A stretch of 64,000 nt of DNA from Limanda limanda (taxonomy: Eukaryota > Chordata > Actinopteri > Pleuronectiformes > Pleuronectidae). Every line of letters begins with the position of its first letter. Position 1 is the first letter of the stretch. Both the position numbers and the translations under genes were made by a program. Shown here one piece after another: positions 12,823-24,050 of this stretch. Under the pieces are notes generated by a model, which did no database searches, was not told the origin of the DNA, and was given only the letters and a program-made list of their open reading frames with translations. The stretch spans positions 24,679,748 through 24,743,747 of the forward strand of contig NC_083651.1 in NCBI RefSeq assembly GCF_963576545.1, read 5' to 3'.

Positions 12823-14055
12823 ATCTGAGGAAAAAGGACAACATTTATATGTAATCTATAAGAACAAATGGACTACAACAACATGGCTCAAAAGACAGTT
12901 TATAGCTGACCTTTTACAGCCCATCTCACTGCTTAATTTTGTTTTGTTTTGTTATTATAGAAGCCAACTGGTCAATATTCTAGTGTAATCATGTTTCCAT
13001 TTCAGATAAATAAAATCATTGACTTTGAAATTGTTGAACTTGAGTCAAATGTTACATTAAGCTAAGCGAAAAGTAGGACATGCAACTCTTACCATATAAA
13101 AAAACTCAGAGATCCACTTCAAAATACAAGGACATGGCTCTTCAGACGACGAGTGTGTACGTCAAAAATCAGCAGGTAATTGAGGCTAATTATTATGGAG
13201 GTGGGAGTGAGAATTTAGCCTCAAGCCAGGAATGAAATCCCAGACCAGCTCAGGTAATGTTAAAATAACCCAACCTACCTAGAGGGAATTGGTTCTGTTC
13301 AAACAAGGCTTTTGAATGGGGCTGAATTTGAAATCTGACACAGCTTCTGTGATTTATCTCTCCATGTACGTGCAACAGTCACAGGAGTTATATTCAGTTT
13401 TTTGAGGTTCTTTGTCTGTCATCTCTAACCACCCTACACATTTCATACATACAGGACTCTCTGTTGAGGATTGTCACAGTCTGAAGGAAGATGCCGTTCA
13501 GAGCCTGTTCGAAAATCTTGTGTGTGTCAGAGACCTTCCAGTCATAGTGACACAGGTGCTCAGGAGGCTCTCAATGCAAATGATCTGCAGAACATGGTAT
13601 ACATGAGTGGAGGGAAGCTCACAGTCAACGCAGAAAGTGAAGACGCTAATTCGCTTTTTTTATTGTTTTGTTGTGTTTAGTGTTGTCATGTGTCCAATCC
13701 TTACAGCCTGTAGTGATCTGCAGTCCAGCCGACCCTCCCCCCTCAATAACCGTCAACATGGGTCATTCTAAACATGATGATCAGCGCCTTCATTTTCCCC
13801 TGTGTTAGGTTCAAGTTGTTGGCAGTGACACTCCCAGTAGCTTCACCTCTTCTCTGCTGTTTCATGATTGTTGAGATCTTTAGAATAATTGCTGTAATTG
13901 ACACAAAGCAGATCAAGGAAGACATCTATAACCAACAGCTAATGATATATGTTTTATCATCTTCCCATGCAAGCTGTTAAGTGGATCTTGATGTTGATAC
14001 CTTATTCCCTTTTCCCAATTAGATTTTAAGGAACTTAGATTTTTAAAGTACTAAA
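12823..14055. other. Non-coding stretch, nothing recognised
   Basis: Mixed AT-rich DNA between two LINE fragments. Short open frames on both strands show no domains. Confidence 0.5.
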
Positions 14056-14264
14056 GTTCTGTCCGTCCTGGGAGAGGGATCCCTCACATGTGGCTTTCTG
14101 AGGTTTCTACGTATTTTTACCTGTTAAAAGGGTTTTTTGAGTAGTTTTTCCCTACTCTTGCTGAGCGTTAAGGACAGAGGATGTCACACCATGTTAAAGC
14201 CCTATGAGACAAATTGTGATTTGTGAATATGGGCTATACAAATAAAATTTGATTGATTGATTGA
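14056..14264 (+). mobile_element. L2-type LINE, 3' tail only
   Basis: About 210 bases closely match the last part of the 1.49-3.46 kb element (3243-3452). Shared parts include TTCTGTCCGTCCTG, GGATCCCTCACATGTGGC, AAAGGGTTTTT, and the end GGCTATACAAATAAAATTTG followed by GATTGATTGATTGA. It carries only 3' UTR sequence, as expected for a severely 5'-truncated copy. Confidence 0.9.
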
Positions 14265-15471
14265 AGTTATGCAAACTTGAACAACCGAGGCAAACAACCA
14301 AACACATTTGGTTTTAGTCTATATGGATGTGAGAAACATGATTCTTCCAAAAAAAGCACTAATTTAGTTGTCTCTAAAGAATCCGCCAGACCAACTAATA
14401 TATGTCTGGTCTGCTTGTCTTATGGCTGGATGCACATCAACAGTGCCATTGACGTCTGTATTATTGATGCACAAATGACATCCCACAGAGAGCAAGATTG
14501 TGACAGCTTTCACAGAACAGAACAATTAGGAAGAGTGATAACAACCCTGCTGCACAATAAAGAATAGAAAGGAAGGGGGCGGCTGAAAAAACTAAATTTA
14601 ATTGCTGTTTCTTCGTGTGTTCGGATTGGCAGCATTGATTTGTCAGGGCGCGTTGGTGTGTGTGATAGTTGGGGGTAAAACAGTCCCAGCGGGCTACCAT
14701 CATCTGTGAAGGCTAATAAAAAAGGGCTTTACCTTCAATTGATGGGCTATTAGAAGTGCACAGGTATATCCCAGCTTCTGCAAATGATATTAGCATATGC
14801 AGCTACACGATAATCAATCTGGCAACTCTATCAAGGCTTTGTCATAGTGGGGTTTTTCAAATATTTAAATATCTGACAAGATCCACGAAACAGAAAAAAA
14901 CTATTTTTACTTTCAATCACCACATTTTACAATACAACATGAAGTTATAATGTGATGCATGGGGGTTTTAGAATAAGCAGCCACATTTTCTCCTGATCTA
15001 TATACTGTAGACATGGATAGAGCTTTCCATTTTACTGCTTCATGCTTTCAAAAATGAGACTCAATATTCAAAGATAATGTGCAAAAATCAAAACAGAAAG
15101 AGTATTCTGAATCCATCAGCATTTCACTTGCAATTTCTATCCATCCTTCTCGTGCACATTATTCACATTCAACCCCAATAACCACACGCTGAAGTGTTGT
15201 GAAAACACCCTAGAGTCTATCCAGTATTTTATGCTCATAACCAATTGTTGTGCATTGGGGACTGAACACCTCCAAAACACAGCTGACCTACAGCTCAATA
15301 CAGTGCCTGAGCGCGTCCTGTGGGGGCACACATGGAGATGCTGCTGCTCTTCACTACACTACCTGTGGTGACACAATGTGGTGAGTAAACCAGCTGTACC
15401 AGTCATTCTCAGCACATGCAAGTGTCAGTCCTGAGATGCGGGGGACAGTTTAAACACTAAACCATCACATT
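14265..15471. other. Non-coding stretch, nothing recognised
   Basis: No gene or repeat family is supported. An open frame at 14277-14567 (96 codons) has no recognisable domain. Confidence 0.5.
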
Positions 15472-15735
15472 GGGCGGCTGTGGCTGAGGGGTAGAGCGGT
15501 TGACCTCCAACCTGAAGGTCAGCAGTCCGATTCCCAGTCTTCCCCATCTGCATACCGAAGTGTCCTTGGGCAAGATGCTGAACCCTGAATTGCCCCCCAT
15601 AGAATAACAAAGTGCTGCTAATAGATGCAGTGTATGAATGTGTGTGTGAATGGGTGAAAGTAAAACTGTACTGTAAAGAGCTTTGAGTGGTCACCAAGAC
15701 TAGAAATGCGCTATATAAATACAAAACCATTTACA
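15472..15735 (+). mobile_element. tRNA-derived SINE, near full length
   Basis: The head GGGCGGCTGTGGCTGAGGGG contains an A-box-like segment (TGGCTGAGGGGTAGAGCGG at 15481-15499). A B-box-like segment follows (around 15518-15536, including CAGTCCGATTCCC). Both are RNA polymerase III promoter elements inherited from a tRNA. The body includes GTGTCCTTGGGCAAGATGCTG and a GTGTGTGAATGGGTGAA stretch. The 3' part is AGAGCTTTGAGTGGTCACCA followed by GCGCTATATAAATACA, a tail shared with other copies in this window. It is non-coding, depends on a LINE for mobility, and shows no clear flanking duplication. Confidence 0.85.
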
Positions 15736-18700
15736 TTTAAAACAAAGCATTTTGGATGCAAGTGATATTTTCTCCACCACATATCAAACACAGAAGTTGC
15801 ACACAGGGACACCAACACAGCCATACATGTTACAGTTGATTAGTATTTGATTCCTGTTGAATCACCATGATTTTCTCTGAGTGAATCTTTTGCATCGAGT
15901 TTGACTGGCGAATGACCTTTGAGGGGATAGGAAGCTAAAAAGTTCAAATTTGAGGAATTACTATCAGAGCCTATTATATGTGTGGCACCATTCACTTTCA
16001 TTTAACCTCCCTCCCCCCTCTCCCCACTCCCTTTAGGAACAGAGTGTTAACTGCTCCTAAAAGAGCGATGGTTTGCAGAGAGTTGTGAGACAAGGACACT
16101 GTGTGATGATGACACTCACCTTCCAAAGGATCCGTATGAACTTATTATCTCGACTAAAACACTGAGGTCTGTGAGTTGCCCTGCACTCACATTAAGATAT
16201 GTTAAATTCACTGCTGAACAGATTGATTTATTAACTAATTAACTATTTAACATAGGAATAGACAAATACATCATATTAATCAAATGATAATTACTGTATG
16301 GCAGACTTGTTGATGATGGATGGAATGCAAGAGAGCAAGTGTGAGAGGAAAACGTAAAATATAAGCAGGACTTCTACACAGAACTTAAACGTAAATCAAT
16401 GCAATGTGTAAAGCCTGAGATGCAAACATGTGGATTAGTGACTGTGGTGTTTGACCAGGCCGGTCAATGGACTGGACCTACACGGCCTTTTCATGGACTA
16501 TACATGAACAACTTTCAGACAATTAAATAAATCATTTTATTCAACAATGTTTTACTGTCTCTCTCTCTCTCTTCACCACTCTGATTTTCTTTTTCTATAC
16601 AGTTCTCACACTGTAACTAGGGGTCATCATGAAGTAACATATTGTGTATGAGTAAACAGACCATAAAAGTTCATTCAGGGTATTTCCAAAAGCTTGACAT
16701 TCAAATAAAAAGTGAAAAGCTACTAAAACAAAATCAATATACATTACACATCAGTCTGGGTCTGACCGTAAGCTTGACCTTCACTAAGCTTCCAGAGGTC
16801 CTCAGTCAGCAGGTTGAGCCAGTGGTGAGCAAGCATGTTGGGTCAAGCGTTGCAAATAAGACGCAAAACTAAGAATAGAAGCAGGCAGCTGGTGATGAAA
16901 GGAAAGTGCAAGGCAAGATAACACACAGCAACGATACAACAGGCAAACTCTGTATGCAAATATAGTCGTAACTTGCCTTGTTGTTGTTTTTTTAAACTGT
17001 GATTTCCTGCACTTGCATCATTTGCTTTTCCATGTCTAGATGGCTGAGGGGTTCTGACATCTACAGATTAACAAGTATAGAGTGGAAATAATAACAGTGA
17101 CAAACCCCAAACACATGCTATAGCTTTAAGTTAAAGTCTGGTTCACTCTTATGTCCATTGGTCCTAAAAGCATTTGATTTGAAAGAACATCATTCCAGTG
17201 ATCACATCAACAACACCGTCATCATCAATGTGAGCGCCACACTGTAAGAGTCTTTATCAGAATTCATTAGGAGAGCAAGAATAATCACACATTTCAAAGC
17301 TTGTGATTCTCTTAACCTATTAGAGTGCTGATGCTCTTGATGTGCTCTTGTTCACATATTTACTTAATGATATCACAGCAGCATTTTAATATCTAGGACA
17401 TATAAAATTACTAGATAGCAAGTAATTTCAATTAGTCGACAGTTTGAAATACGCACACACACTATAAAGTAAACCAGTGTGGACAAGTACCATAGTCATT
17501 TTATACTGGAAAAAAATCGAAAAATAATGACTTTCTGTAGCCAGAATGATTCATTATCTACTGGTCATTATCAACACATCTCTGTCACAGACTTCCTTTA
17601 CCTTGATACTCCCTCAGGCAATAAACCACACATATGCTAAGTATGAAAAACTGTTTTTAATAAATAACTTCCACAAATAAGGCAATGTTGTCTTTGTGTT
17701 ATTTGTAATTTGTATTCACTTTATTTATTTTGTTTACTGACCTCTCCTCTCTTTTCAGACACTCTACTTCCTCCCTGGTGTGTTTCCCACGTCCGTGATT
17801 GGCTGTCTCCGAAATCACTCACTAATCACATTATAGTCCACTATAGCGTGAATGCTCCACTTTGGAGTGCTGTCCTATTTAGTGACATTTTGCAGACCCT
17901 AAAAGTATAACCGATGGTCAGAGACCGTGCGTTATATACCATCATGTTTGGCTCATTTTACCCTGAAAGTATTAATACTAACTGTAAAATAAACATTTTA
18001 AAAATGAACTGTCGGATTTTCCACTGACCGCCATTGTTATTGCTGTGGGTCATAACCCTGTGACAATTAAGTTATTAACGGAACAGCTTTAAATGTTTCT
18101 ATATGTATGAACTGCAGTCATAGGATTGATTGTTTAGGGTTTTCGTTTATTCTTTAGATTTTATTTTATTACTTATTATTACTAGTATCTGCACGTCTAT
18201 TTTTATGCACCCCCTATAGTACAGAAGCATTATGTTGTCAAAACCATATTGGAAATAAAAATTGTTGTCATGCCAGGATCATCAAGTTTATTTTTATTTA
18301 TTTTTTACCTGTGGAAACTGGTTAAATATTTTTTCTAGGTAGTGGCAAAATAGTTTTCTAATATTTTTTTCAATTAAATCAATTTAAATATAATCCTGTT
18401 AAGAAAACACTGTAACAATTACTAAAGCTGTAACATTGTCAAACTGGCTCACTGAAGATAAAAGTGCAAGCGAATAGACTAAGATACATGTCAATGTAAA
18501 CTAATTAAGAACTAACTAAGCCTATAGTCTTTATTGGATCCTGGACAGTTTGAGCCATTGAGAGGCCAAGTCTGTATTCAATTAACAGTCTGAGAGTTTC
18601 TTATGTGTGGTGTCAGTTTTGCATCAAACAGTGAACTCTACTGAATGTTGCATGCATGTCTGCACAGTATTATATGTTCAGGTTTGGCGTGGCCAGCAGT

Positions 18701-19186
18701 GGTGGGGCTCAATGAGATTTCTTTTCACAGGGCCCAAAATCCCTTAAGCTTGTTTATTATCTATAATAAATGACACCAAATGTGGCCTAATTTAGTTTTA
18801 ATCACTTTAAATTTGGAAATATACTTTATAATTGATATGGTGCATTAAAAAGACAGTTTTTGTAAGATGATAACTTGCCCTGCCCAGTTGTAAGAGGTAT
18901 CTCTGTAACACCAGAGGAACTTTTCATTACGCAGGCCATCTGTGCACTGATTTTAAGATGGAACAGTCTGAGACCGAGTCAGCTTCTAACATTTTCAAAT
19001 TCTCTCCACTAAATGAGTCATGTCTCCATGTTTCTCATTTCCATGTTGACCTTACAACAACGGGCACTGGGGACAAATCTTTACCTAGGCAAGTGTCATT
19101 TCTTCAAAAGTTTGAAAGTGACTGACTTCCTTTGGGAATACTTCCTTCTGTCTTCCTTGTTTTTCACACACAAATTTGCTCTTGAT

Positions 19187-19189
<3 letters not shown>
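15736..19189. other. Non-coding stretch with one possible old repeat
   Basis: No gene was seen. At about 17800-17900 the sequence (CCGAAATCACTCACTAATCA, later ACTTTGGAGTGCTGTCC) resembles a dispersed fish repeat with wording about blocks of sites that match the target. I cannot place it in a family. A CT run lies near 16557-16572. Confidence 0.4.
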
Positions 19190-19225
<36 letters not shown>

Positions 19226-19228
19226 CAC
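19190..19228. repeat. (CA)n microsatellite, interrupted
   Basis: CA repeat of about 39 bases with one GC interruption near 19219. Confidence 0.95.
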
Positions 19229-20689
19229 CTCATTTCCTCTGCTCTGATGCATGGGAATAAAACTACCAGTTAAGCCTCCTTGTTAAAAAGATACAAATCA
19301 GCATAATTGAGAGCAGATGGTGTGGAAGTGTGTGTGCGGAGGAGGGCACATCGCAGGACATTTGTACCTGAATGAGGCCTGTGTTACGAGGTGAAGTGGG
19401 CACTCCATGGAGCCAGCTGGCGGCTGATAATAAGGCAGCCTGAGCTGTTCTTTGCTCTGGTTCTCAGCATCAGGCACAGGTGGAGAAGAAGCCTGAATGC
19501 TGCTGTTAAGGCCCACAAATAATGAAGAGTGACATTTTCAGTCTACAAAAGCTGTGTTGACACTGAGCTCCGCCTGTGAAGCACTACGTTGTCAGTGTTA
19601 ACAGGAAGAGGAAATAAATAGCTGCCTTTCCCGGGTGCCCTGAATGCTCTCTGTATTTGGCTGTCATAATGAATGCAAAGCTGTAAATACTCACTGGGCC
19701 CAAGCTTCCATAACTGTTGCCATAACCCATGAGCCATGGACAAAGATGAAAGTCAAATGAGGTTGTAATGTGCTTTGCAATTTATATTATCATTCTCAAT
19801 GTGATGGCTGCTGCCATCTCGGGCACTAGGTCTGCCATCTAGGTCTCTCCTGAGTGTCAAATAGCCTACTGAAGGATACACTTCTCAGCACTTGGCAATA
19901 AAAAACCCTCATTTGGATATGAATCTCATTTTATCGAGACCTGGTGCGATTACAAACAAACATGGCTATTCTACTCTATGGAACATACTAACTTGAACTA
20001 TAGAGATTTGCAGAAATGAAGAAAACAACATATTTTTTGTGGCAAGCCTCCTGTAGCTTTGTAAATCAATCAGATGTTTACACAAATCATTTAAAAGATT
20101 GCCTCTTAACCCATGGAGTCACAATGGCAGCACTTAGGGGGAAGATGGCAGCTTGAAATAACCTAACCCTCAGAAGATTATTAGCATGTTTTGTGATGAC
20201 GTCAATGTCCAGCGGCTGATGGCCTCTCTCCCTCTCTCCTCCAGTTGGGTAACAGGAAAGACTTATTTAGAGATGAAAGTCTAGGTAAGACCAGGGATAC
20301 TTCAGAGCGCTCAGTGTGTGATGTTCTGTTTGAAGCAGGATGCACACGGACCATTTCAAAGACATCTGGAGACCGAATGGCCAGTGGCACTGAGTTGCCA
20401 TGGCAGCTGCATGCTGCACTATCCACCACTCTTTTTATAAGTGACCGCTGGTTCGAAGATAATAAAATATAATAAGAAAACTAAAGTAGATCCAGTATTG
20501 GATTGGGGAGATCTATGTTCCAATGTCATGTTGCCAACTGTCTCACTATCATTTAATAACCAAATGGAAAAATACAGATAACAGATTTGTGCTACTGAGG
20601 ATAAATGTGCAACAATAGATCCTTATGGTTTGTATGTATGAAATTCTAATTAAAACCTGAGAAAGGTGAGTGAAAAAATGGAGACAACA
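19229..20689. other. Non-repetitive non-coding sequence, conserved-element candidate
   Basis: High-complexity sequence without repeat tails. The part at 19560-19920 includes GTCATAATGAATGCAAAGC and ATATTATCATTCTCAATGTG. It has balanced composition and homeodomain-like ATTA/TAAT words, typical of intronic conserved non-coding elements. Conservation cannot be tested here, so this is only a candidate. Confidence 0.3.
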
Positions 20690-20696
20690 GGAACAG

Positions 20697-21718
20697 ATTA
20701 GATTAGATTAGATTAAACTTTATTGTCATTGCACAGTACAAGTACATATGCAACAAAATGCAGTTTAGCGTCTAACCAGAAGTGCAAAAAAAGGCAGTAA
20801 AAGTGCAGAGTATCGTGCATATTAAAGTGAAAAATGTAATAAATAAGATCTGTACAGTAGAAATATATATGGAATATTACAGTATTAACAGGAATTGGAA
20901 AATATACGGACGATGAATACACTATGAGCAGGATACAAATAAATATATATAAACATGTATAAACTATAGGCGGGATAATACAGTAATAAAAAACAAAGTA
21001 ACAGTCAGTGCAATGTACGAATGTTCAAATGTTCAGTGGTTGGAGGAGGGCGTGTGACAGTCCAAGCCAGGGTGGAGGGGGGAAGTATAGTCAGTGGCGA
21101 AGGTGTGTGCGTGTGTGTGGGGGTGGTGGGGGGGGGGGCTTCTATCGCTGTGGTGCAGAGTTCAGCAGGGTGACAGCCGCAGGGATGAAGCTGTTCCTGA
21201 ACCTGCTGGTCCGGCTTTCGATGGTGGGGAGTGTGGAACCGGTGATGCGCTGAGCAGCTGCCATACCACACCGAGATGCAGTTGGTGAGGATACTCTCGA
21301 TGGTGCAGCGGTAGAAATTCACCAGAATATGAGGAGACAGATGGGCATTCTTCAGTCTCCTCAGGAAGAAGAGACACTGGTGTGATTTCTTGACCAGGGT
21401 TGAGGTGTTGAGGGTCCAAGAGAGGTCATCAGAGATGTGGACACCCAGGAACTTGAAGCTGGTGACACGCTCAACCTCCGTCCCATTGATATGGATGGGG
21501 GTGTGTGTGCCACCTTTCTTCCTGAAGTCCACAATGAGCTCTTTGGTCTTCTTTGTGTTGAGAGCCAGGTTGTTGTCGGTGCACCACTCCGCCAGGTGCT
21601 GGACCTCTTCTCTGTAGGCAGACTCATTGTTGTTGCTGATGAGGCCAATCACCGTTGTGTCATCTGCAAACTTTACAATGATGTTAGAAGTTAGAACCAT
21701 GAACAGGTATGCAGTCGT
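20697..21718 (-). mobile_element. 5'-truncated LINE with TAATC tail and 7-bp target duplication
   Basis: Read on the minus strand, the copy begins at 21718 just before RT motif C. It runs through the rest of the protein and a 3' UTR, ending in TGACAATAAAGTTTAATC plus TAATC units (plus-strand ATTAGATTAGATT at 20697-20715). The 7-mer GGAACAG flanks it at 20690-20696 and 21719-21725 and fits a target-site duplication. The protein wording (F-A-D-D-T-T-V-I-G-L-I, then W-C-T-D-N-N-L-A-L-N, then T-S-F-K-F-L-G-V-H-I) places it in the CR1/L2/Rex-like group of LINEs. Exact family not assigned. Confidence 0.85.
21142..21718 (-). pseudogene. LINE RT C-terminal part, frameshifted
   Basis: The long open frame starts at 21700 and contains F-A-D-D at about 21670-21659, the catalytic motif C, so the fingers and motifs A and B are missing. 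Upstream, at 21718-21701, the expected residues lie in another frame: the copy has TTCTAAC twice in a row, and this 7-base duplication shifts the frame. After W-Y-G-S-C-S-A-H the frame shifts again. The expected C-terminus (T-S-R-F-R-N-S-F-I-P-A-A-V) continues in a second frame to a stop at 21142-21144, followed by a C11 run. It cannot encode an active enzyme. Confidence 0.8.
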
Positions 21719-21785
21719 GGAACAGTTGTTTGATTTAGCTGTAAGACTATTTCAATAATAATTACAATATTTATACTACTAGTAC

Positions 21786-21840
21786 TAATAATAATAATAA
21801 TAATAATAATCATAATCATAATCATAATAATAATAATAAC
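21786..21840. repeat. (ATA)n / (ATC) microsatellite
   Basis: ATA trinucleotide units interrupted by a few ATC units, about 55 bases. Confidence 0.9.
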
Positions 21841-22071
21841 TTATAAATGTGATGGATTCATTATAATAGGATACATGTTTTTCGTGTGAAAAGCATCAAT
21901 AATAGCAGCACCGATGAAAAGTATTAATGTAATAATAAGTAATAAAACTGATAAACATTGTAGGTTTAATCATAATAATAAAACGTAAAAATAATGAATG
22001 GTTTAATCTCTGCATCTGTTAGATTAATTATGCAGACTACTCTTTCCTTGAGTGTGTGGTTATATATGATA

Positions 22072-22400
22072 TTCAATCAATCAAATTTAATATTTATAGC
22101 CCATATTCACAAATCCGAATTTACAAAACGTGTAATTGAGAACATCAGAAAGATAACGGTATTTGCAGCATTGATTAGAATAAACACTTTGTAGCATAAT
22201 GGAAGGTCAATAAATTGATGGATTATTATTGGTAATGGTCGAGTATCTGAGGAGAAATATTGTATATCAAGCAGTCTTGTTGTAATCATAGTCCATGGTC
22301 GGCAGCCACCACGATCAGGATCCACCATCACGATCGGATGCCACCATAGTCCACAATCATGATCCACTGCCTCCATCAGGATCCAAGATCAGCTGCCTTT
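22072..22400 (-). mobile_element. L2-type LINE 3' UTR, degenerate
   Basis: Minus-strand copy. Its 3' end on the plus strand is AATCAATCAAATTTAATATT then TATAGCCCATATTCACAAAT, the complement of the GATT-tailed L2 end at 3.4 kb with a small loss. Further in, at 22290-22400, there are repeated words such as GATCAGGATCCACCATC and CCACCATAGTCCACAATC. They resemble the complement of the 2.88-3.14 kb part of the L2 3' UTR. The middle differs, so this is a related subfamily or a rearranged copy. Confidence 0.65.
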
Positions 22401-22924
22401 TCCATCATGGTCCATATTATCATGAATTCTGAATGAACAAGGTCTGGCACCTTTAGGTCATGTTATTACTTTGATGTTGGATGAGGACATTTTTTAAAAT
22501 ATAATTTAGTTCGTTTTTCTCTCTAGTCTGTCAAAGACCCACTGAACACTCTGTCATTATTCTGATGTGACTAACCATGAACCTGTGTTCCCTCTTCAGT
22601 CGATCAGTCCTTAGATGTTGCTTTCTTCTTAATATCAATGTCATTCTGTTGTTCAGTCTTTCAGACCAATTCTTACGCAACTCACCTCCTTGTTAAACCA
22701 CCATTAGCTTAGGGAGTCATTCCATCAGCTGCCTGCTGGCTTTACTATAATATACTCACTTTCCAGTCTCTTAGAAAGCACAAAAAATACGAATTTCCAG
22801 TACTGAGTGTAGGTACTTCACATTGATGGGGTCTACAGAAATCTTCTGTTGTAAAGCCAAACTAAAATTCTTATACCATTCAGTACTCTTGTTATTGAAT
22901 GAAATGTATGTACAGTTTGTGTGG

Positions 22925-23290
22925 GAATGGCCGAGTAATCAGATTCAGATGTGGAGAACACTCAGGGGACCAGGATTTAAGATATAGGGTTTTGTCCTTA
23001 CTCACCGTCCAAAAGGTCATACACTAGAAGTCAGTCCAAAAACAGCAACTAAAAACAAAAGGCGGGCAAAATTCCAAAGACCAGAAACACAGGCAAAGGT
23101 CATACACAGGGAAGGAATACTTGAAAAAAAATGCTGGAATGCATATTACAAGACAAACTGGCAGAGACTAAAGGGAAGGTCAGTATATGTAAAAGGGTTT
23201 CTTGGAGGGAATGTGCAGGGACAGGAAGCTAATCAGGTTACGTGTGAAAATAATGCAGGAAGTGGATATTCCAAAAAATAATTGGATTGG
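22925..23290 (-). repeat. Degenerate dispersed repeat, family unknown
   Basis: Includes AGACAAACTGGCAGAGACTA and CAGGAAGCTAATCAGGTTA. I recognise this type of sequence as a common fish dispersed repeat, possibly LTR-derived. A similar opposite-strand sequence lies at about 33360-33640. No ends or duplications are visible. Confidence 0.35.
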
Positions 23291-23814
23291 GGTGTCATCA
23301 TTCCAAGGCATTTTGAATGAAGATTAGGGGATTAATGTTACCGAGAGCAGTTTGGTAAATAGGGTCACTGACTGTGACTAACGATGGTGCCATCCAGTGT
23401 ACATCAAAACAGAAACACTGCTGTTATGCTATTCTCATCAAGAGGGAATGTAGTTTAGATACAAAATGAGAATGCTATAGCAGATTTAATTGTCATTTTT
23501 CCTCTAATGGGTGTATGACATTTTTTATGAAAGACTCCATTGATGAATAAATGTTGGGAATGATTGAAAACTGAGATTCCCACCAGTAACTCATGAAGTT
23601 AGAGAAATAGATAAATTCTGTCAATTATTCAGTTGACACGTAGCAGTCTGCTCAGGTTTTGGGAGTGTAATAAACATCATTATCGGATCCACAAGGATGC
23701 ACACAGAGATTCAAAAATACTTCGGATGCCATCGTTATAGTCCACTGAACAAAACAGATGTGGAAATATGCACATGACACATTTCTGCGAATGCAAAACA
23801 ATATTTACCTTACT

Positions 23815-23816
<2 letters not shown>

Positions 23817-23892
<76 letters not shown>
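23817..23892. repeat. (CA)n microsatellite, 38 units
   Basis: Perfect CA run of 76 bases directly abutting a SINE remnant. Confidence 0.95.
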
Positions 23893-23894
<2 letters not shown>

Positions 23895-24050
23895 TGGCTG
23901 CAACTTTGGCTCAGAATGTATTGGGGGTCATCCACTAACCAGAGGGTCGGCGGTTCTGTATGAATATGCATGGGTGGGTAAATGGCTAAAAGGCCAAAGT
24001 GTACTGTGTAGCCATTTGAGTGGTCATCAAGCCTAGAAAAACCTAGCGCT
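23893..24050 (+). mobile_element. SINE remnant, strongly diverged
   Basis: Shares the B-box area (CCACTAACCAGAGGGTCGGCGG) and the tail (TTTGAGTGGTCATCAAG, then CTAGAAAAACCTAGCGCTATG) with the SINE at 15.5 kb. Much of the body is missing. Confidence 0.65.

Noticed and set aside
15481..15540. Possible tRNA gene from A- and B-box-like sequences
   Set aside because: The tRNA-like head lacks a complete cloverleaf and is followed by a SINE body and tail; the same unit recurs elsewhere in the window.
21005..21150. Pro-Thr-His-rich C-terminus of the long minus frame in the 21 kb LINE
   Set aside because: It is read in the wrong frame after a frameshift; the expected C-terminus lies in another frame ending at 21142.
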